This document shows, one piece after another, positions 8,843 through 17,646 of a DNA stretch of 64,000 nucleotides (positions are counted from its first letter, which is position 1; each line of letters begins with the position of its first letter). The notes under the pieces were generated by a model, which was given only the letters and a program-made list of their open reading frames with translations, did not search any database and was not told the origin of the DNA. The stretch comes from Oceanococcus sp964629015 (lineage in GTDB: Bacteria > Pseudomonadota > Gammaproteobacteria > Nevskiales > Oceanococcaceae): positions 1 through 64,000 of the forward strand of contig CAZVMN010000007.1 in the NCBI GenBank assembly GCA_964629015.1, given 5' to 3'. The position numbers and the translations under genes are program-made.

Positions 8843-9684
8843 CAATGCACCGCCGCGTCGTCAGAAGGCCCGGCGAACAAGGCCTCGACATGCGCAGCGT
8901 CGAAGCGGTAATCGTGGCCGCAAAAGCCACACTCCACGCTCACGCTGCCCTGCTCTTGCAGAATTTCACGGACCTCATCCTGGCCCAGCCCCACGAGCAT
9001 GCGCGATACGCTGGCCTCGCTGCAGGGACAATGGATGACGACGTCCTGCGGCTCCTCGCTTACGCGCAGATCCATGCCCAGCATGATCGACAACCATTCG
9101 CCCGGTTCGGGTGGCAACACATCCACCGCCATCGCATCCATTGCGCCCTGCCAATCGATCGCGTCGCTGGCTTGGTCGCTGCTGCCGGGCACGGCTTGCA
9201 ACATCAGCCCTTGGGCGCCGTGTTGGTCGGCGCACAGAATCAAGCGTGTTTCCACTTGTTCCGACTGATGGAAATAGCGACGCAACCACGCCGCCGGATT
9301 TTCACCTTCCAGCGGCACGATGCCCTGATATTTCTCCGTGCTGTTCTCCGGCTCCAGCGTGACCACCAACTGACCACTGAGGGCGCCGACATCCAGCGCA
9401 TCACCATCGGTTTTGATCAGCCCGCGCAACGTACCATCGGTACCCGCCTGAGCGGTCAGCAGTTTGACGGCGCCAGCCTGACTGATCTGCAAGCTCATGC
9501 GCGCAGGATTCTTCAGATGGGTCGCCAACAGGGGCATCGCGACCATGACCTGCCCCAACAACGCCGCGGGGGTTTCGGCATAGGCGCGGCTGGCGACCAG
9601 GTCAGCCCAGTCTTCGCCCAAACTGACAAAAGCGCCGCGCACCGGTTGCCCCGGTAGGCTCAACTGCCAAAGACGCCCTTTCAC
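8842..9684 (-). CDS. hslO: Hsp33 redox-regulated holdase chaperone
   Basis: Cytosolic chaperone activated by oxidation, 280 residues, close to the family length. The C-terminal zinc-binding redox switch is complete: CPC (Cys219, Cys221) and CGFC (Cys252, Cys255). The N-terminal domain holds the conserved region beginning AYAETPAALLGQ. Translation starts at GTG 9684, overlapping the gatB stop by four bases (GTGA), so synthesis is coupled to the tRNA amidotransferase genes. That placement is unusual enough to note, but it may only reflect genome compaction. Confidence 0.97.
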   Translation of the reverse strand: MKGRLWQLSLPGQPVRGAFVSLGEDWADLVASRAYAETPAALLGQVMVAMPLLATHLKNPARMSLQISQAGAVKLLTAQAGTDGTLRGLIKTDGDALDVGALSGQLVVTLEPENSTEKYQGIVPLEGENPAAWLRRYFHQSEQVETRLILCADQHGAQGLMLQAVPGSSDQASDAIDWQGAMDAMAVDVLPPEPGEWLSIMLGMDLRVSEEPQDVVIHCPCSEASVSRMLVGLGQDEVREILQEQGSVSVECGFCGHDYRFDAAHVEALFAGPSDDAAVH

Positions 9685-11126
9685 AGCTTGGATTTGAGCA
9701 GACGGTTGACTTCGCCCGGATTGGCCTTGCCTTTCGACAGCTTCATGACCTGACCGACGAAATAACCAAACACTTTGTCTTTGCCGCTGCGGTATTGCTC
9801 AACCTGCTCCGGACTGTCCGCAATCACCTGCTCAACCAACGCCTCAATCGCGCCGCTGTCGGTGATCTGCTTGAGACCGCGCGCCTCAATGATCGCATCC
9901 GCTTCGCCCTCGCCGGCCCACATGGCGGCGAACACATCTTTGGCGATCTTGCCGGAGATGGTGTTGTCGAGCACACGTTTGAGCAAACCCGCCAGCGCGT
10001 TCGGCGCAACCTTGGACGCACTCACGTCCAGATCACTCTCGTTGAGACTGGCCGTCAGTTCACCCAAGCACCAGTTGGCCGCAAGCTTGGCGTTATCGAC
10101 GCCCAATTCAGCAACCAAGGTTTCGAAGTATCCGGCCAAATCGCGATCAGCCACCAAAGCATCCGCGTCGTATGCGGGCAGCGCAAAATCCTGCATAAAG
10201 CGGGCGCGGCGCGCTTCCGGAAGTTCCGGCAAGTTGCTGCGAATTGAGGTCACGAACGCTTGGTCACAGACCACCGGCAGCAAGTCCGGATCAGGGAAGT
10301 AACGATAGTCCATCGCCTCTTCCTTGCTGCGCATGGTGCGCGTTTCGCCCTTGTCCGGGTCGAACAGGCGGGTTTCCTGATCGATTGTTCCACCACTCTC
10401 CAGCACATCGATTTGGCGTTCGATCTCGAACTCGATGGCCTTCTCCACGAAGCGGAAGGAATTGAGGTTTTTGGTTTCCGTGCGTGTGCCCAGCTCTTCC
10501 TGCCCGACCGGACGCACCGACACATTGGCATCGCAACGGAAGGAGCCCTCCTGCATGTTGCCGTCGCAGATTTCCAGATAGCGCACCAGCGAGTGCAGCT
10601 TCTTCAAATAGGCCACGGCCTCGCCGGAAGAACGCAAATCCGGTTCGCTGACCACTTCGATCAAGGGCGTGCCCGCGCGATTCAGGTCGACACCGGTGGC
10701 CGCCTCAAATCCTTCATGCACGGACTTGCCTGCATCCTCTTCCAGATGCGCGCGCAGAATACGGATGCGTCGGGTCGTCTCACCGCCATCGGTGCTGATG
10801 TCGAGATGTCCATGGGCAACGATGGGCAATTCGAATTGCGAGATTTGATAGCCCTTGGGCAAATCCGGATAGAAATAATGTTTGCGGGCGAACACGCAAC
10901 GTTCGGCAATCTGCGCATCAACAGCGAGACCGAACTTGACCGCCATTTCCACCGCTTGCTGGTTCAGCACCGGCAACACGCCAGGGAAGCCCAGGTCAAT
11001 CGCGCACGCCTGACGATTGGCTTCGGCCCCGTAGGCCGTCGCCGCACCGGAGAAAATCTTGCTTTGGGTCTTGAGCTGAACATGCACCTCCAGCCCAATC
11101 ACAACCTCCCAACCGGGATAGCTCAT
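9681..11126 (-). CDS. gatB: Aspartyl/glutamyl-tRNA amidotransferase subunit B
   Basis: Subunit B of the GatCAB amidotransferase, which converts misacylated Asp-tRNA(Asn) or Glu-tRNA(Gln) to the amides. The 481-residue product starts with the signature WEVVIGLEVHVQLKT and has the kinase-like core, including KNYFYPDLPKGYQISQ-type sequence (here KHYFYPDLPKGYQISQ) and the C-terminal YqeY-like tail ending in the conserved GKANPGEVNRLLKSKL. Its ATG overlaps the gatA stop (ATGA at 11123-11126). Having gatCAB suggests the cell makes Asn-tRNA, Gln-tRNA or both by the indirect route. Confidence 0.98.
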   Translation of the reverse strand: MSYPGWEVVIGLEVHVQLKTQSKIFSGAATAYGAEANRQACAIDLGFPGVLPVLNQQAVEMAVKFGLAVDAQIAERCVFARKHYFYPDLPKGYQISQFELPIVAHGHLDISTDGGETTRRIRILRAHLEEDAGKSVHEGFEAATGVDLNRAGTPLIEVVSEPDLRSSGEAVAYLKKLHSLVRYLEICDGNMQEGSFRCDANVSVRPVGQEELGTRTETKNLNSFRFVEKAIEFEIERQIDVLESGGTIDQETRLFDPDKGETRTMRSKEEAMDYRYFPDPDLLPVVCDQAFVTSIRSNLPELPEARRARFMQDFALPAYDADALVADRDLAGYFETLVAELGVDNAKLAANWCLGELTASLNESDLDVSASKVAPNALAGLLKRVLDNTISGKIAKDVFAAMWAGEGEADAIIEARGLKQITDSGAIEALVEQVIADSPEQVEQYRSGKDKVFGYFVGQVMKLSKGKANPGEVNRLLKSKL

Positions 11127-12589
11127 CGTGCCACCTCCGCGCGCTGCAGGTGCCAGTCAGTGGCTTGCTGATAGGCGTGAGCCGCCGCCAGCAACCGACC
11201 CTCAGCGAACTGCGGCCCCATCAACTGCATCCCGACCGGCAGGCCATCGACCATGCCGCAAGGCGCAGACAGTGCTGGCAAGCCGGCCAGATTGGCCGAC
11301 ACGGTGTAAATGTCGTCCAGATACATGGTCACCGGGTCGTTGTTTTTCTCACCCAGCTTGTAAGCCGGTGTTGGCGTTGTTGGCCCGATGATCAGGTCAA
11401 CATCGGCAAAGGCGCGCTCGAAGTCGGCGGCAATCAGCTGGCGAACTTTTTGCGCTTGCAGGTAGTAGGCATCGTAGTAACCGTGCGACAGCACATACGC
11501 CCCAATCATGATGCGACGCTGCACTTCACGCCCGAAACCTTCACCCCGCGAGCGGCTGTACAAATCCTTCAAATCTGTTGGCGCATCAGCGCGATGGCCG
11601 TAACGCACACCATCGAAACGGGCCAGATTGGACGAGGCTTCGGCCGGCGCAACCACATAATATGTGGGCACGCTCAGCCCAACATTGGGCAGGCTGATGT
11701 CGACAATTTCAGCGCCCAGCTTGCGGTATTCATCGATCGCAGCCTCGACCGCCGCACCGGTGGCGGCATCCAGACCGTCCGCAAAATACTCGCGCGGACG
11801 CCCGATTTTCATTCCGGCCATCGGCTGGCGGAGCTCGGCGGTGTAGTCGGGCACATCGTGCTGCGCCGAAGTGGAATCTTTGGCATCAAAACCCGCCATC
11901 GCGCCCAACATCACCGCCAGATCTTCGGCGCTGCGCGCAAACCCGCCGGCCTGATCCAGGCTGGAGGCAAAAGCCACAATGCCCCAACGCGAGCAACGCC
12001 CGTAAGTGGGCTTCAAGCCGGTCAAACCGGTCAGCGCCGCAGGCTGACGTACTGAGCCTCCTGTATCGGTGCCGGTCGCCAGCGGCGCAAAGCCCGCTGC
12101 CACCGCCGCCGCGGAACCACCTGAGGAGCCGCCGGCGACACGCTCGTAGTCCCAGGGATTGCGGCTCGCACCATAGTAGCTGGTCTCGTTTGATGAGCCC
12201 ATCGCGAACTCATCCATATTGGCTTTGCCCAGGCTGACCACACCGGCCTGCTTGAGCTTGGCCACCACCGTGGCGTCGAAAGGCGCAACGAAATTGTCGA
12301 GCATGCGCGACGCACAGGTGGTACGTACGCCTTCGGTCAGAAAAATATCTTTGTGAACCAGCGGGATGCCAGTCAGCGCGCCGGCATTGCCGGCCGTCAA
12401 CGCATCGTCGGCACGCCGCGCATCGGCCAAAGCCTGCTCCTGCGTGACGCTAATCAGCGCATTGATCGTCTCATCATGCGCCTTGATCCGGTCGAGAAAG
12501 TGCTGTGCCAGCTCGACCGCGGAGAATGTTTTGTCGCGCAGCCCTTGAGCAAGCTGGCTGACGCTGTAGGTATGCAATGCGTTCGTCAC
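11123..12589 (-). CDS. gatA: Aspartyl/glutamyl-tRNA amidotransferase subunit A
   Basis: Catalytic amidase subunit of GatCAB, releasing ammonia from glutamine. It has 488 residues with the amidase-signature triad visible as Lys80 (VHKDIF), Ser155 in VAGGSSGGSAAAVAAG and Ser179 in TDTGGSVRQPA. The start is GTG at 12589, five bases after the gatC stop. It lies between gatC and gatB in the usual order. Confidence 0.98.
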   Translation of the reverse strand: MTNALHTYSVSQLAQGLRDKTFSAVELAQHFLDRIKAHDETINALISVTQEQALADARRADDALTAGNAGALTGIPLVHKDIFLTEGVRTTCASRMLDNFVAPFDATVVAKLKQAGVVSLGKANMDEFAMGSSNETSYYGASRNPWDYERVAGGSSGGSAAAVAAGFAPLATGTDTGGSVRQPAALTGLTGLKPTYGRCSRWGIVAFASSLDQAGGFARSAEDLAVMLGAMAGFDAKDSTSAQHDVPDYTAELRQPMAGMKIGRPREYFADGLDAATGAAVEAAIDEYRKLGAEIVDISLPNVGLSVPTYYVVAPAEASSNLARFDGVRYGHRADAPTDLKDLYSRSRGEGFGREVQRRIMIGAYVLSHGYYDAYYLQAQKVRQLIAADFERAFADVDLIIGPTTPTPAYKLGEKNNDPVTMYLDDIYTVSANLAGLPALSAPCGMVDGLPVGMQLMGPQFAEGRLLAAAHAYQQATDWHLQRAEVAR

Positions 12590-12594
12590 GGGAA

Positions 12595-12882
12595 TTACTC
12601 GATTACCCTCGGCACCAGGTAGTGGCCACCCTCAGCCTGAGGTGCAAGCGCTTGAAAAGCGTCACGATCCGGGGTTTCAGACACTTCATCAGCACGCAGA
12701 CGCTGAACCATGTTCAGTGGATGGGCCATGGGCTCCACACCCTGCGTTTCGGCCGACTGCAACTGGTCGACCATATTCAATATGCTCGACAATTCTTGAG
12801 CGTAAACTGGCAATTCAGCGTCATCGACAGCCAAGCGGGCCAACTCGGCCACGCGGCGCACCTGGTCGGCGTCCAGACTCAT
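12595..12882 (-). CDS. gatC: Aspartyl/glutamyl-tRNA amidotransferase subunit C
   Basis: Small (95-residue) stabilising subunit of GatCAB. It shows the family pattern: an N-terminal helical segment with VRRVAELARLAVDD, then FxxxL-type helix ILNMVDQLQ, and the LREDEV-like RLRADEVSE segment. It is the first gene of the minus-strand operon, and it diverges from mreB across a 141-bp gap. In the minus-strand leader a TATTAT hexamer (12928-12933) could be its -10 box, but no good -35 box accompanies it. Confidence 0.95.
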   Translation of the reverse strand: MSLDADQVRRVAELARLAVDDAELPVYAQELSSILNMVDQLQSAETQGVEPMAHPLNMVQRLRADEVSETPDRDAFQALAPQAEGGHYLVPRVIE

Positions 12883-12942
12883 GGATATCCTCGGGTAAAG
12901 CCAATCGCAACGGGGGCGCGGAAATTACCATAATACGTGTCC

Positions 12943-12971
12943 TTGCCCAAAACCCATGGCATTGCTACATT
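12943..12971 (+). promoter_or_regulatory. Probable sigma-70 promoter of mreB
   Basis: TTGCCC (12943-12948) and TACATT (12966-12971) are spaced by exactly 17 bases, 52 bases before the mreB ATG. This is the best promoter-like pair in the gatC-mreB divergent gap. Confidence 0.5.
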
Positions 12972-13023
12972 CCTTCGCTTACCAGCTTATCCCCGATTCC
13001 CGCCCTCGCGGAAGATTTTCCTT

Positions 13024-14061
13024 ATGATCAATCAGTTACGCGGTCTGTTTGTCAATGACCTGTCCATCGACTTGGGTACGGCAAACACACTGATCTACGT
13101 GCGTGGCGAAGGCATCGTCCTGAATGAGCCCTCGGTCGTCGCGATACGAACTGATACGCGGGGCGGAAAACGGATCGAGGCTGTCGGCCTGGATGCCAAG
13201 CGCATGCTGGGGCGCACGCCGAACAATATCTCCACGATTCGTCCGATGAAGGACGGCGTGATCGCCGACTTCACGGTGACCGAAAAGATGCTTCAGCACT
13301 TTATCCGCAAAGTGCATTCACAGCGTCTGTTCCGCCCGCTGACCCGCGTCATCATCTGCGTGCCTTATGGTTCCACCCAGGTTGAACGGCGCGCCATTCG
13401 CGAGTCGGCCGCCAATGCCGGAGCTCGTAAAGTTCAGCTGATTGACGAGCCGGTCGCAGCAGCGATTGGTGCCGGCATCCCGGTTGGGGAAGCGCGCGGC
13501 TCCATGGTGCTGGACATCGGTGGTGGCACCTCGGAAGTGGCGGTGCTGTCGCTCAATGGCATTGTCTACGCCGAATCGGTGCGCATTGGCGGCGACCGCT
13601 TTGACGAAGCGATCGTCAGCTACGTGCGCCGTCAGTACAACATGCTCATTGGCGAAACCACGGCTGAGCGCATCAAGCAGGAAATCGGCACCGCGTTCCC
13701 AGGCCACGAAGTCCAGGAAATCGACGTTGTCGGTCGCCACATGTCCGCTGGTGTCCCGCGCAGCTTCACGCTGAACTCCAATGAGATTCTCGACGCCTTG
13801 CAGGAACCCCTGGCGCAGATCGTTGCCGCCTGCAAAGTGGCGCTGGAGTCCACCCCGCCGGAGTTGGGCTCTGATGTGGCCGATCGCGGCATTGTTCTGA
13901 CCGGCGGCGGCGCACTGCTGCGCGATCTCGACAAGCTGATTTCGGAAGAAACCGGCCTGCCGGTGATCATCGCTGACGATCCGCTGACCTGTGTTGCGCG
14001 CGGTGGCGGCGCATTGCTGGAAATGGAAAACGAGAAAGCCACCAGCTTCATTCTAGATTAG
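13024..14061 (+). CDS. mreB: Rod-shape determining actin-like protein MreB
   Basis: Bacterial actin that organises the elongasome along the inner membrane. The 345-residue product has the phosphate-1 motif IDLGTANTLIY near residue 17, the phosphate-2 motif VLDIGGGTSEVAV, and the adenosine motif LTGGGALL. I chose the ATG at 13024, which gives the usual length; a GGAAG sequence lies about 10 bases upstream. It is followed by a 236-bp gap and then mreC, as in many gammaproteobacteria where mreB is made in excess of mreCD. Confidence 0.98.
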   Translation: MINQLRGLFVNDLSIDLGTANTLIYVRGEGIVLNEPSVVAIRTDTRGGKRIEAVGLDAKRMLGRTPNNISTIRPMKDGVIADFTVTEKMLQHFIRKVHSQRLFRPLTRVIICVPYGSTQVERRAIRESAANAGARKVQLIDEPVAAAIGAGIPVGEARGSMVLDIGGGTSEVAVLSLNGIVYAESVRIGGDRFDEAIVSYVRRQYNMLIGETTAERIKQEIGTAFPGHEVQEIDVVGRHMSAGVPRSFTLNSNEILDALQEPLAQIVAACKVALESTPPELGSDVADRGIVLTGGGALLRDLDKLISEETGLPVIIADDPLTCVARGGGALLEMENEKATSFILD

Positions 14062-14297
14062 CGCAAGTCGATCTGAGGCCTGTTCGCGCCCGCAATCTAT
14101 CGCTTCCCGCGCGAGCCCATCCACGAATCTGATTTTCCCCACCAATTCAGGGGCTTGTGCCCACACCTGGGCGATGTCACAAGCGTATTTTAAGAAGCTG
14201 CATTGCATTTGCCGCATAAACCTTTGCTGCGCAAGTAATTTTGTCTATGCTTTGGTCATGTAATTCGTGTGGCCGCAGACCCGGGGGAGGAGAATCG
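14062..14297. other. mreB-mreC intergenic region
   Basis: This 236-bp stretch holds no coding sequence I can support. Apart from a promoter-like pair at 14224-14251 and the strong Shine-Dalgarno sequence GGGGAGGAGA just before mreC, I see no clear terminator after mreB; readthrough into mreC is likely. Confidence 0.5.
14224..14251 (+). promoter_or_regulatory. Possible promoter of mreC
   Basis: TTGCTG (14224-14229) and TATGCT (14246-14251) are 16 bases apart, 46 bases before the mreC GTG start. It would allow mreC and the downstream wall genes to be expressed separately from mreB. Confidence 0.35.
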
Positions 14298-15212
14298 GTG
14301 AGCGCTTACCAGTTTGACGATGATGCCCGGCCGATTTTTTCGCGCGGGCCACTGCTCGTCCTCAAGCTGGCGGTACTGTTGCTGTGCTCTGGCGCGCTGA
14401 TGTACTACGACCGGGTCGCCGAAACGCAAGAACTGGCTCCATTGCGCGACACCATCGCGGTGGCTTTAACGCCGGTATTCTGGGTCAGTGATGTGCCACG
14501 CCAGATCAACAACATGCGCACTCACCTGCACAGCCGTGAGCGCCTGATCTCCGAAAATGACGATCTGCGCCACGAGCACCTGCGCCTCAACGCGCGACTG
14601 CAGAAGCTGCTCTCGCTGGAAGCCGAGAATCATCGCATCCGGGAGCTGCTGGATTCGTCACGCCAGATTCACGACGCGGTGATGATTGGTGAGATTCAGT
14701 CCACCAGCCTGGACCCTTACCAGCAACGGTTGCGCATCAACCGCGGCAAACAGGATGGCGTGATTGAGGGGCAGGCGCTGATTGATGCGCACGGCATCCT
14801 CGGGCAAGTCATCGAAGTCACACCCTACGCATCCACGGCCGTGCTGATTACCGACCAAAGCCAGGGTGTGCCGGTACAGGTCAACCGCAACGGCTTGCGG
14901 ACTGTAGCCCACGGCAATGGTTCGCCCAAGCTGAATCTGCCGTTTTTGCCGGCCAATTCCGACATCCAGGTCGGCGATACACTGGTCAGCTCCGGTTTGG
15001 GCGGGCGTTATCCGGTGGGCTATCCGGTCGCCATCGTGGAAAAAATCGAACACCACCCCGGCGAGCACTTTCTGGAAATTGTCGCGGTTCCCGCAGCGAG
15101 GATTCCCAACGGTCGGGAAGTGCTACTGGTGCGCGACGATCTGCCAGCACCCAGCACCGCCCAAATGATCGACCCCGAGGCCAAGCCGGGCCGCGTCGCG
15201 ACCGCGGAATAA
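14298..15212 (+). CDS. mreC: Rod-shape determining protein MreC
   Basis: Bitopic inner-membrane protein that links MreB to PBP2 and RodA in the periplasm. The product is 304 residues: a short cytoplasmic tail, one membrane helix around residues 18-36, a coiled coil around 65-110 (rich in E/L heptads), then the beta-rich MreC core with GVPVQVNRNG and VGDTLVSSGLGG. The GTG start at 14298 is chosen because GGGGAGGAGA sits just upstream; an earlier in-frame ATG lacks such a site and adds an atypical Cys-rich leader. Confidence 0.95.
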   Translation: MSAYQFDDDARPIFSRGPLLVLKLAVLLLCSGALMYYDRVAETQELAPLRDTIAVALTPVFWVSDVPRQINNMRTHLHSRERLISENDDLRHEHLRLNARLQKLLSLEAENHRIRELLDSSRQIHDAVMIGEIQSTSLDPYQQRLRINRGKQDGVIEGQALIDAHGILGQVIEVTPYASTAVLITDQSQGVPVQVNRNGLRTVAHGNGSPKLNLPFLPANSDIQVGDTLVSSGLGGRYPVGYPVAIVEKIEHHPGEHFLEIVAVPAARIPNGREVLLVRDDLPAPSTAQMIDPEAKPGRVATAE

Positions 15213-15224
15213 GGCCGACCATCG

Positions 15225-15707
15225 ATGGCACGCGTTGGCTGGCTAAGCAGTCTTGTCGCACTGTCATTGGCCTTGATTCTCACAGCCCTGCCCCTGCCGG
15301 ACAGCTTGGCCATCGCTCGGCCCGCTGCGGTTCCGTTGGTGGTCGTTTGGTTGTGTATCCATATACCGTCACGGTTCGGCATCGTATGGGCGTGGTGTTT
15401 GGGGCTGGTCCTCGACGTCGTCCACTCAACCAGCTTGGGCCAGCATGCTGTGGCGCTGACGCTACTCAGCTACGTCGTCATCAAACTGCGTGGCAGTCTT
15501 CATCTGCTACCCGCCTGGCAGCAGGCATTGGTGCTGATTCCCGCTTGGGCCGGCTATCAAGGCCTGCTGTTATGGCTGGACAGCTTTGTCGGCCAATCCA
15601 TCGACCCGCTGTGGCGCTGGCTCCCTGTCATCAGCACCAGTTTGTGCTGGCTTCCGCTCAGCGCACTCTTTGCGCTTGCCGACCGCCCGCAGCATCATGA
15701 GGCATGA
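15225..15707 (+). CDS. mreD: Rod-shape determining protein MreD
   Basis: Polytopic inner-membrane partner of MreC, 160 residues with about five hydrophobic segments. Sequence is poorly conserved in this family; the motif GLVLDVVHSTSLGQHAVAL in the middle matches the MreD pattern (GLxxDxxxGxxLG). It lies 12 bases after mreC and 61 bases before mrdA, in the standard mreC-mreD-mrdA order, which makes the call firm. Confidence 0.92.
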   Translation: MARVGWLSSLVALSLALILTALPLPDSLAIARPAAVPLVVVWLCIHIPSRFGIVWAWCLGLVLDVVHSTSLGQHAVALTLLSYVVIKLRGSLHLLPAWQQALVLIPAWAGYQGLLLWLDSFVGQSIDPLWRWLPVISTSLCWLPLSALFALADRPQHHEA

Positions 15708-15768
15708 ACTCATCGGGTTGTGAACAGCAGACCCTGAACTCCGCTCACAGGAATCGTCACTAAGCCAC

Positions 15769-17646
15769 ATGGCCGGCGCCGCCTTTAAAAACACTTGGCA
15801 GGAAAAACGTGCTTTCAGCATACGCGTCGCAGTCGCCGGCGCGTTCGTCCTGCTGTTGCTTGGCGTGCTGATTTACCGCCTGGTCCAACTGCAATCCGTT
15901 CAGCATGAGTATTTCGTCACACGCTCGGACGAAAATCGCATGCGCGTGCAGCCTGTGGTGGGTGTCCGTGGGTTGATCTACGATCGCAATGGTGTGGTGC
16001 TGGCGGAAAATCTCCCCGCCTATCGCCTGGAAATCATCCCCGAGCAAAGCGCCAATCTCCACGACACGGTGGATCGGCTGAGCCAGATCGTGGCGATCAG
16101 TGATCGCGAACGCGAACGCTTTTTCGCCCGCGTTGAGGCATCGGCGTCTTTTGATCAGATCCCGCTCAAGCTCAATCTGAACGGCGATGATCTCGCTCGA
16201 TTTGAGGTCAACCGGCGCCAATTCCCCGGCGTGAATGTGCGTGCCGGACTGACACGCCACTACCCGCTGGGCGAAGTGACCGCGCACATCGTCGGTTATG
16301 TCGGCGGCATCACTGCCAGCGACTTGGAGCGCGTTGATCCAGAGCGCTATCGTGGCGCGTCGTATATCGGCAAGACCGGCATCGAACGTCAATATGAGCC
16401 GCTGCTGCATGGGGACCCTGGCAGTCAGCTGATCGAAGCCGACGCCCTGGGGCGTCGTTTGCGCCAACTCGACTACACGCATCCCACGCCGGGCAAAACA
16501 CTCTATCTGACCCTGGACGCACACCTGCAACAAGCCGCCAAAGCTGCGTTTGAGGGGCGAAATGGCGCAGCCGTCGCAATCGAGGTGAACACCGGCGAGA
16601 TTCTGGCCATGGTGTCCGTACCCAGCTATGAGCCCGGCGACTTCATCGATGGAATCAGTCACAAACGCTACGCGGAACTGACTGCGGACACCTCACGTCC
16701 CCTGTTCCACCGCGCCATTCAAGGCCAATACCCGCCGGGGTCAACCATCAAACCGATCATGGCACTGGCCGGCTTGGAAAATGGGATCTTCAATCGCCGC
16801 TCTAAAGTTCATTGCCCAGGCTATTACCAGTTGCCCGACAGCACACGCCGGCATCGAGATTGGAAACGTCGCGGCCACGGCACGGTCAATACCCACGAAG
16901 CCATCGCTCAATCCTGCGATGTGTACTTCTATGACTTGGCTCATCGCTTGGAAATCGACCGTATTCATGACTTTCTGCAACAGTTCGGCCTGGGTGCGCG
17001 CACTGGCGTGGACATCCCCAACGAGACCACCGGCCTGCTGCCCTCGCGGGAGTGGAAACGTCGCGCGCGCTCGGAGAACTGGTATCCCGGCGAAACGCTC
17101 AACATCGGCATCGGTCAGGGCTTCATGTTGACCACGCCGTTGCAACTGGCTGAAGCCACAGCCCGCATTGCGACACGCGGTGGTAGCGCTCGCCCCCATC
17201 TGCTGCGTCAAGTGAAAGACAACAGCAGCGGCGAGATGCAGGCGGTGAACATCGAGCCGCTCCCGCGCATCGAGTTGCATGATCGCTCCAACTGGAACGA
17301 GATTCACGACGCCATGGTTGCTGTGGTTCATGGTCCCACTGGCACTGCGCGACGCATTGGTCAGGACGCGCCCTACCGCATTGCCGGCAAGACCGGCACC
17401 GCACAGGTCGCCGGCTTGGCACAGGAAGACGATGAAGCACCGCAGTTGACCGATGTGCCTTACCACCTGCGCGATCACGCATTGTTTGTGGCCTACGCAC
17501 CGGCTGACGTACCCAGGGTTGCCGTCGCCGTGATTGCCGAGCACAGCGGCAGCGGCGGGGCCGTTGCCTCGCCGATCGCGCGACGCATTCTTGATGTGGC
17601 GCTTGGCCATGACAGCGCCCCCGGCGTATTGCCGGAACAGCCATGA
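15769..17646 (+). CDS. mrdA: Penicillin-binding protein 2 (elongation transpeptidase)
   Basis: Class B PBP that cross-links peptidoglycan during lateral growth with RodA. The 625-residue protein has an N-terminal membrane helix (about 17-40), the pedestal/dimerisation region with VRGLIYDRNG, and the transpeptidase domain. Active-site motifs: Ser325 in PPGSTIKP, the SCD motif near residue 382, and KTGTAQV. Its stop overlaps the rodA start by four bases, so the two partner proteins are translationally coupled. Confidence 0.98.
   Translation: MAGAAFKNTWQEKRAFSIRVAVAGAFVLLLLGVLIYRLVQLQSVQHEYFVTRSDENRMRVQPVVGVRGLIYDRNGVVLAENLPAYRLEIIPEQSANLHDTVDRLSQIVAISDRERERFFARVEASASFDQIPLKLNLNGDDLARFEVNRRQFPGVNVRAGLTRHYPLGEVTAHIVGYVGGITASDLERVDPERYRGASYIGKTGIERQYEPLLHGDPGSQLIEADALGRRLRQLDYTHPTPGKTLYLTLDAHLQQAAKAAFEGRNGAAVAIEVNTGEILAMVSVPSYEPGDFIDGISHKRYAELTADTSRPLFHRAIQGQYPPGSTIKPIMALAGLENGIFNRRSKVHCPGYYQLPDSTRRHRDWKRRGHGTVNTHEAIAQSCDVYFYDLAHRLEIDRIHDFLQQFGLGARTGVDIPNETTGLLPSREWKRRARSENWYPGETLNIGIGQGFMLTTPLQLAEATARIATRGGSARPHLLRQVKDNSSGEMQAVNIEPLPRIELHDRSNWNEIHDAMVAVVHGPTGTARRIGQDAPYRIAGKTGTAQVAGLAQEDDEAPQLTDVPYHLRDHALFVAYAPADVPRVAVAVIAEHSGSGGAVASPIARRILDVALGHDSAPGVLPEQP

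Noticed and set aside
14062..14180. Possible second copy of the mobile element (GGCCTGTTCGC) after mreB
   Set aside because: Only the first ten or so bases resemble the left end; no inverted partner or internal hairpin is present.
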